Source of the DNA: Nocardiopsis alborubida
GTDB taxonomy: Bacteria > Actinomycetota > Actinomycetes > Streptosporangiales > Streptosporangiaceae
Direction: 5' to 3'
Length of the DNA stretch: 64,000 bases
Assembly: GCF_012396365.1 (NCBI RefSeq)
Contig: NZ_JAAXPG010000005.1
Span: 124,001-188,000 of the forward strand
Notes under the pieces: generated by a model
Told to the model about the DNA's origin: nothing
Databases searched by the model: none
What the model saw: the letters and a program-made list of their open reading frames with translations, nothing else
Shown: positions 16,382 through 25,460 of the stretch, piece after piece
How positions within the stretch are numbered: position 1 is the first letter of the stretch
How the letters are laid out: the number at the start of each line of letters is the position of its first letter
Position numbers and translations under genes: made by a program

Positions 16382-17503
16382 ATGAGAGTGATCATCGTCG
16401 GTGCCGGAGTCCTCGGCACCATGCACGCCTGGCACGCCGTCTCCCGAGGTCACGAGGTCGTCCACCTCGAACGCGAGGCGGCCGCCCGCGGCGCCTCCGT
16501 CCGCAACTTCGGCCTCGTCTGGGTCGGCGGACGCGCCCCCGGCCCCGAACTGGAGGCCGCCCGCCGCGCCCGCGTCCTGTGGCAGGAGATCGCCGAACGC
16601 GTCCCCGCCCTGGGCTTCCGCCCGTCCGGCTCCCTCACCGTCGCCACCACCGACCACGAGCTGGCCGTGGCGGAGGCGGCGGCCTCGGCATCCGACGCGG
16701 CCGAGCGCGGCTACGAGCTCCTCGGCCCCGAGCGGACCCGCGAGGTCAACCCGGCCCTGCGCGGCGACCACCTCGGCGCCCTGTGGTGCCGCAGCGACGC
16801 CCAGGTCGAACCCCGCACCGCCCAGGCCGCCCTCCAGACCGAACTCGGCCGCAGCGGCCGCTACACCCTCCTGACCGGGCGCGAGGTCCGCGACCTGGCC
16901 GGACCGGGCGCCGTCCGCGACGACCACGGACAGGTCCACCGCGGCGACGCCGTCGTCCTGTGCACCGGCGCCTGGCTCGGCGGCCTGGTCCGCGAACTCG
17001 TCCCCGACCTGCCCGTGCGCCGCGTCCGCCTCCAGATGGCCCAGACCGAACCCCTGGGCGAGACCCTCACCACGTCCGTCGCCGACGGCGACAGCTTCCG
17101 CTACTACCCGGCCTACCGGGGCCCCGAGCTGGACGCCCTCAACGAGGCCCAGCCCCAGCCGCCCACCGCGCGCGACCACCGCATGCAGCTGCTCATGGTC
17201 CAGCGCGCCGACGGCTCCCTGACCATCGGCGACACCCACGAGTACGACGCGCCCTTCTCCTTCGACACCGCCGAGGACCCCTACGAGCACCTCGCCGGAG
17301 TCGCCGGCCGCCTCCTGGGCCGACCGCTGCCCCCGATCCGCCAGCGCTGGGCGGGCGTCTACGCCCAGTGCGCCGACCCCTCCGTGGTCGTCCACCGCGC
17401 CCCCGTGGGCCCCGACGCCTGGCTGGTCACCGGCCCGGGCGGGCGCGGGATGACCTGCTCCCCGGCCATCGCCGAGACCACCGCCAACGAACTGGGCTGG
17501 TAA
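16382..17503 (+). CDS. FAD-dependent aminophosphonate oxidase (TIGR03364-like)
   Basis: 373 residues of the DAO/glycine-oxidase fold. FAD-binding start VIIVGAGVLGTMHAW (4-18) and HLEREAAARGASVRNFGLVW (28-47), an internal VVLCTGAW, and a C-terminal VTGPGGRGMTCSPA that closes the FAD site. The TIGR03364 group is associated with phosphonatase-like hydrolases and phosphonate transporters and is proposed to oxidatively deaminate a 2-aminoethylphosphonate derivative; recent work points to N-methylated AEP for relatives (recalled). The hydrolase gene starts 2 bp after its stop. First gene of the seven-gene unit downstream of the regulator. Reaction proposed: amine + O2 to phosphonoacetaldehyde-like aldehyde + amine + H2O2. 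Confidence 0.82.
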   Translation: MRVIIVGAGVLGTMHAWHAVSRGHEVVHLEREAAARGASVRNFGLVWVGGRAPGPELEAARRARVLWQEIAERVPALGFRPSGSLTVATTDHELAVAEAAASASDAAERGYELLGPERTREVNPALRGDHLGALWCRSDAQVEPRTAQAALQTELGRSGRYTLLTGREVRDLAGPGAVRDDHGQVHRGDAVVLCTGAWLGGLVRELVPDLPVRRVRLQMAQTEPLGETLTTSVADGDSFRYYPAYRGPELDALNEAQPQPPTARDHRMQLLMVQRADGSLTIGDTHEYDAPFSFDTAEDPYEHLAGVAGRLLGRPLPPIRQRWAGVYAQCADPSVVVHRAPVGPDAWLVTGPGGRGMTCSPAIAETTANELGW

Positions 17504-17505
17504 CC

Positions 17506-18189
17506 ATGCACTCCACCACCGTCCCCGCCCCGCCCGTCGAACTCGTCGTCCTGGACATGGCGGGCACCACCGTCGCCGACGACGGCCTCGTCGAGGCGGC
17601 CTTCGAGGCGGCCCTGCCCGACCACACCACCGAGGCCGCCGCGTACGTGCGCGCCACCATGGGCGAGTCCAAGATCACCGTCTTCCGACACCTGTGCGGC
17701 GACGAGGACCGCGCCCAGGAGGCCAACCGCGCCTTCGAGCAGGCCTACGCCCGCCTGGTGGACGAGGGCCGCTGCGCGCCGCTGCCCGGAGCCGAGGAGG
17801 CCCTGCGCGAGCTGCGGTCCCAGGGCCGCACGACCGCCCTGGCCACCGGTTTCTCCCGCGACACCCAGGAACGCATCCTGCGCGCCCTGGGCTGGGGGGA
17901 CGCCGCCGACCTCGTCCTGTGCCCCGCCGACGCGGGCGGGCGCGGGCGGCCCCACCCCGACATGGTGCTCACCGCCGCCCTGCGCGCGCGGGTCTCCTCC
18001 GTGGCCGCCGTCGCCGTCGTCGGCGACACCGCCTCCGACGTCCGCAGCGGACTGAGCGCGGGGGCCTCGGTCGCCGCGGGGGTCCGCACCGGCGCCCACG
18101 ACGACGCCGCCCTGCGCGCGGCCGGGGCCACCCACGTCCTGGACGGCGTGGCGGACCTGCCTGGCCTGCTCGCCGCGAGGGAGGGCTGA
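17506..18189 (+). CDS. Phosphonatase-like HAD hydrolase (TIGR03351-like)
   Basis: 227 residues. HAD motif I VLDMAGTT with nucleophile D17 matches the DxAGTT form of phosphonoacetaldehyde hydrolase (PhnX). K56 in MGESKITVFRHL corresponds to the PhnX Schiff-base lysine in the cap. Motif III RPHPDMV and motif IV VVGDTASDVRSG are present. Predicted to cleave the C-P bond of a phosphonoaldehyde made by the neighbouring oxidase, giving phosphate and an aldehyde. Starts 2 bp after the oxidase stop and is followed 4 bp later by the transporter ATPase. Substrate specificity cannot be read from sequence; cassette logic gives the assignment. Confidence 0.85.
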   Translation: MHSTTVPAPPVELVVLDMAGTTVADDGLVEAAFEAALPDHTTEAAAYVRATMGESKITVFRHLCGDEDRAQEANRAFEQAYARLVDEGRCAPLPGAEEALRELRSQGRTTALATGFSRDTQERILRALGWGDAADLVLCPADAGGRGRPHPDMVLTAALRARVSSVAAVAVVGDTASDVRSGLSAGASVAAGVRTGAHDDAALRAAGATHVLDGVADLPGLLAAREG

Positions 18190-18193
18190 CCCC

Positions 18194-19249
18194 GTGGGTA
18201 TCCGCTTCGACCGCGTCAGCGTCGCCTACGGGGAGACAGTGGTCCTGGACGACCTCGACCTCACCGTCGAACCCGGCGAGTTCATGGCGCTGCTGGGCCC
18301 CTCCGGCTCGGGCAAGACCACCGCGCTGCGCGCCGTAGCCGGGTTCGTCCGCCCCGCCTCCGGGCGCGTCCTGCTCGGCGGGCGCGACGTCACCGGCCTG
18401 CCGCCGCACCTGCGGGGGGTGGGCATGGTCGTGCAGAGCTACGCCCTCTTCCCCCACATGCGGGTGGACCAGAACGTCGCCTTCGGACTGAGGGCGCAGG
18501 GCGTGCCCCGCCGCGAGATCGCCGGGCGGGTCGCCGAGGCGCTGGAGATGACCGGGATGGGGGACTACACGCGCCGCCACCCGCGCGAGCTGTCCGGCGG
18601 GCAGCAGCAGCGGGTGGCCATCGCCCGCGCCCTGGCCATCCGCCCCGGCGTGCTGCTGCTGGACGAGCCGCTGTCCGCGCTCGACGCCCAGCTGCGCTCG
18701 GACATGCTCGCCGAGCTGGCCCGCCTGCACCGCGACCTGCCCGACGTCACGATCCTGTACGTCACCCACGACCAGAGCGAGGCGCTCACCCTGGCCGACC
18801 GGGTGGCGGTCCTGGACCGGGCCCGGCTGCGCGACTGCGACACGCCCCGGCGCCTCTACCAGCGCCCCCGGACGCCGTTCACCGCCCGCTTCGTCGGCGG
18901 CGCCAACCTGCTGCCCGCGCGCCTGTCCGACGGGCGGGTGCACTGCTGCGGCACCGCTCTGGAGGCCGACCCCGGCGACCTGCCGCCCGGCACCGGTGAC
19001 GGCGACGGGCTGCGGGTGTGCCTGCGACCGCACCGGCTCACCCTCGGCGAGGGCGAGCACACCCTGGAGGGGCGGGTCACCGACGTCCAGTGGCGCGGCT
19101 CCACCCACCGGATCACCGCCCTGGTCGACGGCGTCCCCGTCACCGCCGAACTCCGGGAGATGCGGACCCCGCCCGAGACCGGTGCGGCCGTGACGCTCGG
19201 CTTCGCCCGCAGGGACGCCGTCCTGCTGCCGGAGGGGGAGGCCCCGTGA
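18194..19249 (+). CDS. ABC transporter ATP-binding protein, phosphonate importer
   Basis: 351 residues. Walker [10 protein letters not shown] (35-43), signature [16 protein letters not shown] (about 133-148), Walker [13 protein letters not shown] and switch histidine [10 protein letters not shown]. The C-terminal third is a TOBE-type regulatory domain ([11 protein letters not shown]). This CysA/PotA/PhnT type energises uptake. GTG start with GGAGGG 10 nt upstream. Overlaps the first permease by 4 bp (GTGA). Resembles PhnT of 2-aminoethylphosphonate systems by context; iron or thiamine transport ATPases look similar. Confidence 0.88.
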   Translation: MGIRFDRVSVAYGETVVLDDLDLTVEPGEFMALLGPSGSGKTTALRAVAGFVRPASGRVLLGGRDVTGLPPHLRGVGMVVQSYALFPHMRVDQNVAFGLRAQGVPRREIAGRVAEALEMTGMGDYTRRHPRELSGGQQQRVAIARALAIRPGVLLLDEPLSALDAQLRSDMLAELARLHRDLPDVTILYVTHDQSEALTLADRVAVLDRARLRDCDTPRRLYQRPRTPFTARFVGGANLLPARLSDGRVHCCGTALEADPGDLPPGTGDGDGLRVCLRPHRLTLGEGEHTLEGRVTDVQWRGSTHRITALVDGVPVTAELREMRTPPETGAAVTLGFARRDAVLLPEGEAP

Positions 19250-20175
19250 GCGTCCGGACCGCACCGACCCCGACGGGCACCGCGTCCGAGCCCCCCGAGG
19301 GCGGGACCGCCCCGGCCCGGGCGCCCCGCACCCTCCCCGTGTGGGTGTGGGCGGTGCCGCCCGTCGTGCTGCTCGCCCTGGTGTTCCTGTACCCGCTCGC
19401 CCTCGTCGCGCTGGAGTCGGTCACCGCGCCCGGAGGCGGACTCACCACCGCCCACCACGCCGACGTCCTGTCCTCGGAGCCCTTCCGGTCGGCGCTGGTC
19501 ACCACCGTGCTCATCGCGGTCACCGCCACGCTGGGCTGCCTGGTCCTGGGCTTCCTCCTCGCCCTGGTCGTGGCGTTCGTGCCCTTCCCCGGCAGCGGGG
19601 CCGCCGCCCGGTTCATCGACACCTACCTGTCCTTCCCGTCCTTCCTCATCACGCTCGCGCTGCTGTTCCTCTACGGCACCGTGGGCGTGGCCAACGGCGT
19701 GTGGACGGAGGCCACCGGCGCCGAGACCGGCCCGATCAGCTTCCTCGCCACGCCCTGGGGAGTGGTCCTCGCCGAGATCACCTACTTCACGCCGTTCGTC
19801 ATGCGGCCGCTGCTCGCCGCGTTCGCCCAGCTCGACACCGCGCAGATCGAGGTCGCCTCCTCCCTGGGGGCTCGCCCCCTCAGGATCGTGCGGGCCGTCA
19901 TCCTGCCCGAGGCCCTGCCCGCGCTCGCCGCCGGAGGCGCGCTCGTGCTGGTGCTGTGCCTCAACGAGTTCGCGATCGTCCTGTTCACCGGGGCCAAGGA
20001 CGTGGTGACCCTGCCGATGCTCGTCTACAGCTCGGCGATCCTGGAGGCCGACTACACCACCGCCTGCGTCGTTGCCACGGTCAACGCGGCCCTGTCGGTC
20101 TCCCTCTACCTCGTCTACCGCGCGGCCACCGCCCGGCTGCGCGCACCCTCCGGAGGCCGCCGTGCTCGTGCATAG
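19246..20175 (+). CDS. ABC permease, phosphonate importer, subunit 1
   Basis: 309 residues with a Pro/Thr-rich N-terminal extension and six hydrophobic segments beginning WAVPPVVLLALVFLYPLALVAL. The EAA loop needed to dock on the ATPase is visible as EVASSLGARPLRIVRAVILPEALPAL (about 203-228). Belongs to the CysTW/PhnU-type permeases. GTG start overlaps the ATPase stop; its own end overlaps the second permease by 14 bp, so the three are translationally coupled. Confidence 0.88.
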   Translation: MSVRTAPTPTGTASEPPEGGTAPARAPRTLPVWVWAVPPVVLLALVFLYPLALVALESVTAPGGGLTTAHHADVLSSEPFRSALVTTVLIAVTATLGCLVLGFLLALVVAFVPFPGSGAAARFIDTYLSFPSFLITLALLFLYGTVGVANGVWTEATGAETGPISFLATPWGVVLAEITYFTPFVMRPLLAAFAQLDTAQIEVASSLGARPLRIVRAVILPEALPALAAGGALVLVLCLNEFAIVLFTGAKDVVTLPMLVYSSAILEADYTTACVVATVNAALSVSLYLVYRAATARLRAPSGGRRARA

Positions 20176-20959
20176 CCGACCCGCCCGCTGGGTCGTGTGG
20201 GCGCTGTTCACCGCGCTCGTCCTGCCGCTGTTCCTGCTCCCGCTCGGCGTCATCGTCACCGCGTCGCTGTCCACCAACTGGAGCGGCGTCCTGCCCTCGG
20301 GGCCCACCCTGGACAACTTCGCCGGGCTGTCCCGGGGCACCACCCCGGAGGCGCTGCGCGTCAGCGTGGTCACCGCCGCCACCGCCAGCATCCTGGCCCT
20401 GGTCGCCGGGACCTGGTCCGCGCTGACCGCGCACGCGCTGGGCCGACGCGGCAGGGCCGTCCTCGACGCCCTCTTCATGCTGCCCGTCGCCGTCCCCACG
20501 GTGGTCGTCGGACTGGCCCTGCTGGTGGCCTTCAGCCGTCCGCCCCTGCTGCTCAACGGCACCCAGGCCATCGTGCTCATCGCGCACACCGTGCTGGTGA
20601 CGGCCTTCGCCCACCAGTCGGTCTCCGCCGCCCTGGACCGGCTCGACCCGGCCTACGCGCAGGTGGCCGCCTCCCTCGGCGCCCGCCCGGCGCGGGTGCT
20701 GTTCCAGGTGCGGCTGCCCCTGCTGCTGCCCTCGCTCAGCGCCGCCGCCGGGCTCTGCTTCGCCCTGTCCATGGGCGAGCTGAGCGCCACGATGATGCTC
20801 TACCCGCCCAGCTGGATGCCGCTGCCGGTCCAGATCTACGCCGCCACCGACCGGGGCGCCCTCTTCTCCGGGGCCGCCTCGGCCATCGTCCTGATGGCCA
20901 CCACCCTGGCCGTCCTGCTGCTGCTCTCCCGCGTGCGCACCCGCGCCGCCTACCGCTGA
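20162..20959 (+). CDS. ABC permease, phosphonate importer, subunit 2
   Basis: 265 residues, about six membrane segments starting WVVWALFTALVLPLFLLPLGVIVTASL. EAA loop: QVAASLGARPARVLFQVRLPLLLPSL (about 168-193). Pairs with subunit 1 as the membrane channel. The start is the GTG at 20162 inside the end of the preceding gene; a GTG two codons later is an alternative. Followed 24 bp later by the binding protein gene with its own Shine-Dalgarno. Confidence 0.88.
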   Translation: MLVHSRPARWVVWALFTALVLPLFLLPLGVIVTASLSTNWSGVLPSGPTLDNFAGLSRGTTPEALRVSVVTAATASILALVAGTWSALTAHALGRRGRAVLDALFMLPVAVPTVVVGLALLVAFSRPPLLLNGTQAIVLIAHTVLVTAFAHQSVSAALDRLDPAYAQVAASLGARPARVLFQVRLPLLLPSLSAAAGLCFALSMGELSATMMLYPPSWMPLPVQIYAATDRGALFSGAASAIVLMATTLAVLLLLSRVRTRAAYR

Positions 20960-20983
20960 CCTCTTCTCCCAGGAAGGCCCGCC

Positions 20984-22033
20984 ATGTCCGCCGTCCGCAT
21001 GACCGCCCGTGTGTCCTCCGCCGCCACGGCGCTCGCCCTCGCCGGTGCCCTGACCTCCTGCGCCGCCTTCGAACCCGTCGACAGCGTCACCGTCTACACC
21101 GCCGACGGCCTGCGCAACGAGGAGGGCACCGGCTGGCTCGACCAGGTCTTCGCCGACTTCGAGGCCGAGACCGGCGTCACCGTCCAGTACGTCGAGGGCG
21201 GCTCGGGTGAGATCGTCCAGCGCGCCGGGCGCGAGAAGGCCAATCCGCAGGCCGACGTCATCATCACCCTGCCGCCCTTCATCCAGCAGGCCGACGGCAT
21301 GGGCCTGCTCCAGCGGTACGAGCCGCAGGGCTCCGAGCACGTCGAGGCCAAGGACCCCGAGGGCAGGTGGACCTCGATCGTCGACAACTACTTCTGCCTC
21401 ACCTACAACACCGAGGAGCTGGAGGAGCCGCCCGCCACCTGGGAGGACCTGCTCGACCCCCGTTTCGAGGGCCGCCTCCAGTACTCCACGCCGGGCGTGG
21501 CGGGTGACGGCACGGCCGTGCTCATCCAGACCATGCACGACTTCGGCGGCCTGGAGCCCGCCATGGACTACCTCGGCGAGCTCCAGGCCAACAACGTCGG
21601 CCCGTCCTCCTCCACCGGCGCGCTCGGCCCCAAGGTGGACAAGGCCGAGCTGCTGGTCGCCAACGGCGACGTCCAGATGAACTTCGCCCAGGCCCGTACC
21701 ATGCCCAACCTCGGCATCTGGTTCCCCGCCACCGAGGGAGGCCAGCCGACCACCTTCGCCCTGCCCTACACCGCCGGACTCGTCGAGGGCGCGCCCCGGG
21801 CCGACGACGGCCGCGCCCTCCTCGACTTCCTGCTCTCCGAGGCCGCCCAGGAGCAGGTCGTCCCCGTCGCCGGGGGCTTCCCCGCCCGCACCGACGTCCC
21901 CGTGGAGGGCGAGGGCACCGAGGAGCTGGAGGCGCTCATGGAGGGCGTGGAGGTCTTCGAGCCCGACTGGGACGACATCGACGCCAACCTGCCCGAGTAC
22001 CTCGACGCCTGGCGCGAGGCCACCGGCGGCTGA
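20984..22033 (+). CDS. Phosphonate ABC transporter substrate-binding lipoprotein
   Basis: 349 residues. Signal peptide with lipobox LTSC (lipid-linked C26), then a type 2 periplasmic-binding fold: VTVYTADGLRNEEGTGWLDQVF, DVIITLPPF, NYFCLTYNTEEL, PATWEDLLDPRFEGRLQYS. The fold is shared by Fe(III), thiamine and 2-aminoethylphosphonate (PhnS) receptors; the neighbouring C-P bond genes favour a phosphonate. ATG follows AGGAAGG. Last gene of the cassette, closed by a nested hairpin terminator. Confidence 0.87.
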   Translation: MSAVRMTARVSSAATALALAGALTSCAAFEPVDSVTVYTADGLRNEEGTGWLDQVFADFEAETGVTVQYVEGGSGEIVQRAGREKANPQADVIITLPPFIQQADGMGLLQRYEPQGSEHVEAKDPEGRWTSIVDNYFCLTYNTEELEEPPATWEDLLDPRFEGRLQYSTPGVAGDGTAVLIQTMHDFGGLEPAMDYLGELQANNVGPSSSTGALGPKVDKAELLVANGDVQMNFAQARTMPNLGIWFPATEGGQPTTFALPYTAGLVEGAPRADDGRALLDFLLSEAAQEQVVPVAGGFPARTDVPVEGEGTEELEALMEGVEVFEPDWDDIDANLPEYLDAWREATGG

Positions 22034-22086
22034 CCCGGGCCGGTCGCGGGCCCCGGGCATCCGCCCGGGGCCACTACCGGCCCGGG
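22034..22086 (+). terminator. Nested double-stem terminator ending the phosphonate operon
   Basis: Inner stem GGCCCCGGGC/GCCCGGGGCC (22049-22072, loop ATCC) lies inside an outer stem CCCGGGCCGGT/ACCGGCCCGGG (22034-22044 with 22076-22086). It begins at the stop codon of the binding-protein gene and also faces the convergent EF-hand gene. Confidence 0.8.
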
Positions 22087-22113
22087 TGCGGCAGCTGGTC
22101 CCGGGGGGCGGAC

Positions 22114-22668
22114 TCAGATCACGCCGAAGACGAACCCGCCCGGGGCGGCGGAGTCCTCGCCGAAGAGGTACTCCCGGGCCGACAGGACGAACTCCGCGCG
22201 GCCGATGAACCCGTCGCCGTCGGTGTCCAGCGCCTTGAACCGGTCCAGGGCGTCGGAGGAGGAGACCCCCAGGATCTCGGCGTACCTGACGTACTCCGCC
22301 TCGCTGATCGACCCGCCGTCGTCGGTGTCCAGGAGGTCGAAGACCGCCTCGGCCACGCCCTCGGTCATGTTGAACCGGCTCCTGTCCTCGGAGGCCGCGT
22401 GCATCGCCGCGACGAACGCGTCCCGGTCCAGGCGCGCCTCGGCGGGCGACCCGTGGCGGAGCAGCTCCAGCCAGAGCATCTGGTAGGAGGCGCGGACGGC
22501 CTGGGCCCGGCGGTCGCTCAGGTCCAGCGCGTACCCGTTCGTGTAGCGGTCGACCAGGCGCTGGTAGTCGTCCCAGGTGATGGCCCCGTCGCGGTCGGTG
22601 TCCAGCGTGTCGAAGAGGCGGCCGAACCTCTCAGCGACCGCGGTGGCGGGAACGGTGTCCACGTGCAT
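22114..22668 (-). CDS. EF-hand calcium-binding protein (calerythrin-like)
   Basis: 184 residues, soluble. Three good EF-hand loops: residues 23-34 (DTDRDGAITWDD, last position Asp rather than the usual Glu), 114-125 (DTDDGGSISEAE) and 148-159 (DTDGDGFIGRAE). The second hand, around 81-92, is degenerate. This 4-hand layout matches calerythrin and CabD-type actinobacterial calcium buffers or sensors. No membrane segment. ATG with GAGAGGA upstream; isolated on the minus strand between the phosphonate cassette and a dipeptidase. Target unknown. Confidence 0.9.
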   Translation of the reverse strand: MHVDTVPATAVAERFGRLFDTLDTDRDGAITWDDYQRLVDRYTNGYALDLSDRRAQAVRASYQMLWLELLRHGSPAEARLDRDAFVAAMHAASEDRSRFNMTEGVAEAVFDLLDTDDGGSISEAEYVRYAEILGVSSSDALDRFKALDTDGDGFIGRAEFVLSAREYLFGEDSAAPGGFVFGVI

Positions 22669-22904
22669 TCCTCTCGTCGGCGGGCGGGCGCGTCCCGCCC
22701 CTGCACCTTCGAGTGTCCCGCGACCGGAAGGGTTCCCCGACCCCCGCGGCGCCGGGCGCCCGGGCGGTCGGCGCCCCCGGGCGTCCGGCCCGGCCCAAGG
22801 CCGCGCACCCAACGGGCGGGGAAGGGCCCGGGCCCGCGTGCCGGGGCGGTTCGCGCAGGTCCTAGGCTCGTTCCCGACAACGACGTCGAGCAAGGACGGG
22901 CCCC

Positions 22905-24281
22905 ATGGACGTACGCGCCCACATCGAGGCACACCGGGACGAGTTCGTCTCCTCCCTCAAGGAGTGGCTGGCGATCCCCTCCATCTCCGCCGACCCCGCG
23001 CACCACCCCGACGTGGTCCGCTCCGCCCGGTGGCTCGCCGACCACCTCACCGCGACCGGCTTCCCCACCGTCGAGGTGTGGCAGACGCCCGGCCTGCCCG
23101 CCGTGTTCGCCGAGTGGCCCGCAGCCGACCCCGACGCACCCACGGTGCTCGTCTACGGACACCACGACGTCCAGCCCGTCGACCCGGTCCAGGAGTGGGA
23201 GACCGACCCGTTCACGCCCACCGAGCGCGGCACCTCCCTGTTCGCGCGCGGAGCCTCCGACGACAAGGGACAGGTGCTCTTCCACGCCCTCGGCGTGAGC
23301 GCCGCCCTGGCCGCCTCCGGCGCGGACGCCCCGCCCGTCACGCTCAAGCTGCTCGTGGAGGGCGAGGAGGAGTCGGGCTCGGTCCACTTCGCCGACCTGA
23401 TGCGCGCCAACCGCGACCGCCTGGCCTGCGACGTCGCCGTCATCTCCGACACCACCATGTGGGCGGCCGACACCCCGTCCATGTGCGTGGGCATGCGCGG
23501 CGTCACCGACGTCGAGATCAGCCTGTACGGCCCCGGACGCGACCTGCACAGCGGCTCCTTCGGCGGCGCCGTCCCCAACCCGCTCAAGGCCATGAGCGAC
23601 CTGCTGTCGGGCCTGCACGACGAGGACGGCCGGGTGGCCGTCCCCGGGTTCCACGACGGGGTGGTCGAGGCCAGCCAGGAGGAGCGCGACCTCATCGCCC
23701 GGCTGCCCTTCGACGAGCGCGAGTGGCTGGCCACCGCCGCCTCCACCGCCACCTGGGGCGAGCGGGGCTACAGCACGCTGGAGCGGATCTGGCTGCGTCC
23801 GACCGCCGAGATCAACGGCATGTGGGGCGGCCACACCGGATCGGGCGGCAAGACCGTCGTCCCGCGCTCCGCGCACGCCAAGGTCAGCTTCCGGCTGGTT
23901 CCCGGCCAGGACCCGCTGCACGTGCAGGACCGCGTCCGCGCCTACGTCGAGGCGGTCACCCCCGAGGGCCTGCGCGCCGAGACCGAGTTCGGCGGACCGG
24001 GCGTGCGCGCCTGCGCCTCCGACCTGTCCTCCACCGCGCTGAAGGCGGCCCGCTCGGCCATGGAGCGCGCCTTCGGCACGCAGGTCCTGTTCACCCGGGA
24101 GGGCGGCAGCGGTCCCGAGGCCGACATCGCCGACATCCTCGGTGCGCCGCTGGTCTTCCTCGCCGTCGGCCTGGACGAGGACCGCATCCACGCCCCCAAC
24201 GAGAAGGTGGAGGTCCCCCTGCTGCTCAAGGGCGCCGAGAGCGCCGCGTACCTGTGGGAGGAACTCGGCGGCGTCGGCTGA
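22905..24281 (+). CDS. M20 family dipeptidase/metallopeptidase
   Basis: 458 residues with the ArgE/DapE/carnosinase layout. Metal-site motifs: VYGHHDVQP (His, about 84-92), GASDDKG (bridging Asp, about 116-122), VEGEEESGS (catalytic Glu and ligand Glu, about 151-159), and a C-terminal His in DEDRIHAPNEKV. The lid domain (about 190-310) contains GPGRDLHSGSFGGAVPNP. Predicted cytoplasmic hydrolysis of dipeptides, two metal ions. ATG with AAGGACGGG upstream. Followed by a hairpin terminator, so monocistronic. Confidence 0.9.
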   Translation: MDVRAHIEAHRDEFVSSLKEWLAIPSISADPAHHPDVVRSARWLADHLTATGFPTVEVWQTPGLPAVFAEWPAADPDAPTVLVYGHHDVQPVDPVQEWETDPFTPTERGTSLFARGASDDKGQVLFHALGVSAALAASGADAPPVTLKLLVEGEEESGSVHFADLMRANRDRLACDVAVISDTTMWAADTPSMCVGMRGVTDVEISLYGPGRDLHSGSFGGAVPNPLKAMSDLLSGLHDEDGRVAVPGFHDGVVEASQEERDLIARLPFDEREWLATAASTATWGERGYSTLERIWLRPTAEINGMWGGHTGSGGKTVVPRSAHAKVSFRLVPGQDPLHVQDRVRAYVEAVTPEGLRAETEFGGPGVRACASDLSSTALKAARSAMERAFGTQVLFTREGGSGPEADIADILGAPLVFLAVGLDEDRIHAPNEKVEVPLLLKGAESAAYLWEELGGVG

Positions 24282-24317
24282 GCCGTGACCGCGCGGCGGC
24301 GGGACCACGCCGCGCAC

Positions 24318-24345
24318 GGGGCCGCGCAAGGATGCGCGCGGCCCC
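24318..24345 (+). terminator. Terminator after the M20 dipeptidase
   Basis: Stem GGGGCCGCGC/GCGCGGCCCC with an 8-nt loop AAGGATGC, 36 nt after the stop codon. Confidence 0.65.
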
Positions 24346-24409
24346 GACGGGTGTTATGCACGCTGTAGACACGGGCCCCGCCAGGCGGCCCGCCGATCCG
24401 GAAGGACCC

Positions 24410-25360
24410 ATGGACGCCGACGCGACTCCCTCCCTCTCCCGCTTCTCCGTCGACCCCGCCGCGCACCGGCGCCTGGACGGGGAGTGGCTGGCCGAGGCGT
24501 GGGCCGCCCCGGGCACCCGGGTGCTGGTGCTGGAGGGCGGTGACCCCGTCAGCCACGGCTGGCGGGCCGTCATGGCCAAGCAGTCCCGGGCCCTGATCAC
24601 CACCGGGGACAGCCCCGAACTCGTCATGGTCCCCCCGGCCGAGGCGCCCGAGGGCGAGCGCTACCTGCTCGGCACCGACGGGCGGGACGCCTACTTCGCG
24701 GTCCGCTCCGGCCGGGAGCTCGCCGCCACCGAACATGCCGCCCCGGCCTCCCTGCGCGAGATCGGCTCGCTCCTGGGCGACCGCGACACCGGGCTGATGA
24801 CCCGCGCCGTCGCCCTCGCGAACTGGAACGCCACCCACGGGTTCTGCCCCCGCTGCGGCTCCCGCACCACCCCGGCCGCGGCCGGGCACGTGCGCGTGTG
24901 CGACGAGGAGGGCACCGAGCAGTACCCCCGGATGGACCCGGCGGTGATCATGCTGGTGCACCGCGAGCGCGACGGCCGCGAGGAGATGCTGCTCGGCAAC
25001 AACCCCAACTGGGACGCCCGCCGCTTCTCGGTGCTGGCCGGGTTCGTCGACGCGGGGGAGTCGCTGGAGCAGGCCGTGGTCCGCGAGGTCGCCGAGGAGG
25101 CGGGGATCGTGGTCGAGCGCCCGCGCTACCTGTCCTCGCAGCCCTGGCCCTTCCCGCGCAGCCTGATGGTGGGTTACACCGCGCGGGCCGTGGGCGAGAC
25201 CGAGCGCACCGACGACGAGATCGGCGTCACCCGGTGGTTCACCCGCGCCGAACTGGCCGAGGCCGTGCACTCGGAGGAGATCCTGCTGCCCGGGCGGGTC
25301 TCGATCGCCCGCACCCTCATCGAGCACTGGTACGGCGCCGAGCTCCCCGGCGGCTGGTGA
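24410..25360 (+). CDS. nudC: NudC: NAD(H) pyrophosphatase
   Basis: 316 residues. Zinc-ribbon cysteines C146, C149 (CPRCG) and C164; the fourth cysteine of the E. coli enzyme is replaced, as I recall for actinobacterial NudC. The NUDIX box spans G211-I233 with RE-x-x-EE at 225-230. The NADH-pyrophosphatase signature QPWPFPRS follows at 244-251. Hydrolyses NAD(H) to NMN(H) and AMP; also linked to RNA NAD-decapping. ATG with GGAAGGA; an in-frame ATG at 24356 exists but lacks a Shine-Dalgarno. Sits before mrx1/uvrD2 as in M. tuberculosis. Confidence 0.93.
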   Translation: MDADATPSLSRFSVDPAAHRRLDGEWLAEAWAAPGTRVLVLEGGDPVSHGWRAVMAKQSRALITTGDSPELVMVPPAEAPEGERYLLGTDGRDAYFAVRSGRELAATEHAAPASLREIGSLLGDRDTGLMTRAVALANWNATHGFCPRCGSRTTPAAAGHVRVCDEEGTEQYPRMDPAVIMLVHRERDGREEMLLGNNPNWDARRFSVLAGFVDAGESLEQAVVREVAEEAGIVVERPRYLSSQPWPFPRSLMVGYTARAVGETERTDDEIGVTRWFTRAELAEAVHSEEILLPGRVSIARTLIEHWYGAELPGGW

Positions 25361-25460
25361 CCCCGGACCAGCTCCCGCGAGCGGCCCCGCGGCGGCCGGG
25401 AGCCGCTGCCGGCGAGGACGTTTCCGGGGCGCGGGGAAGCGCCCGGGGCGGGACCGGAAC

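Noticed and set aside
16198..17505. Plus-strand open frame ahead of the HAD hydrolase
   Set aside because: It is a shadow of the FAD oxidase gene; the hydrolase starts at the ATG after the oxidase stop codon.
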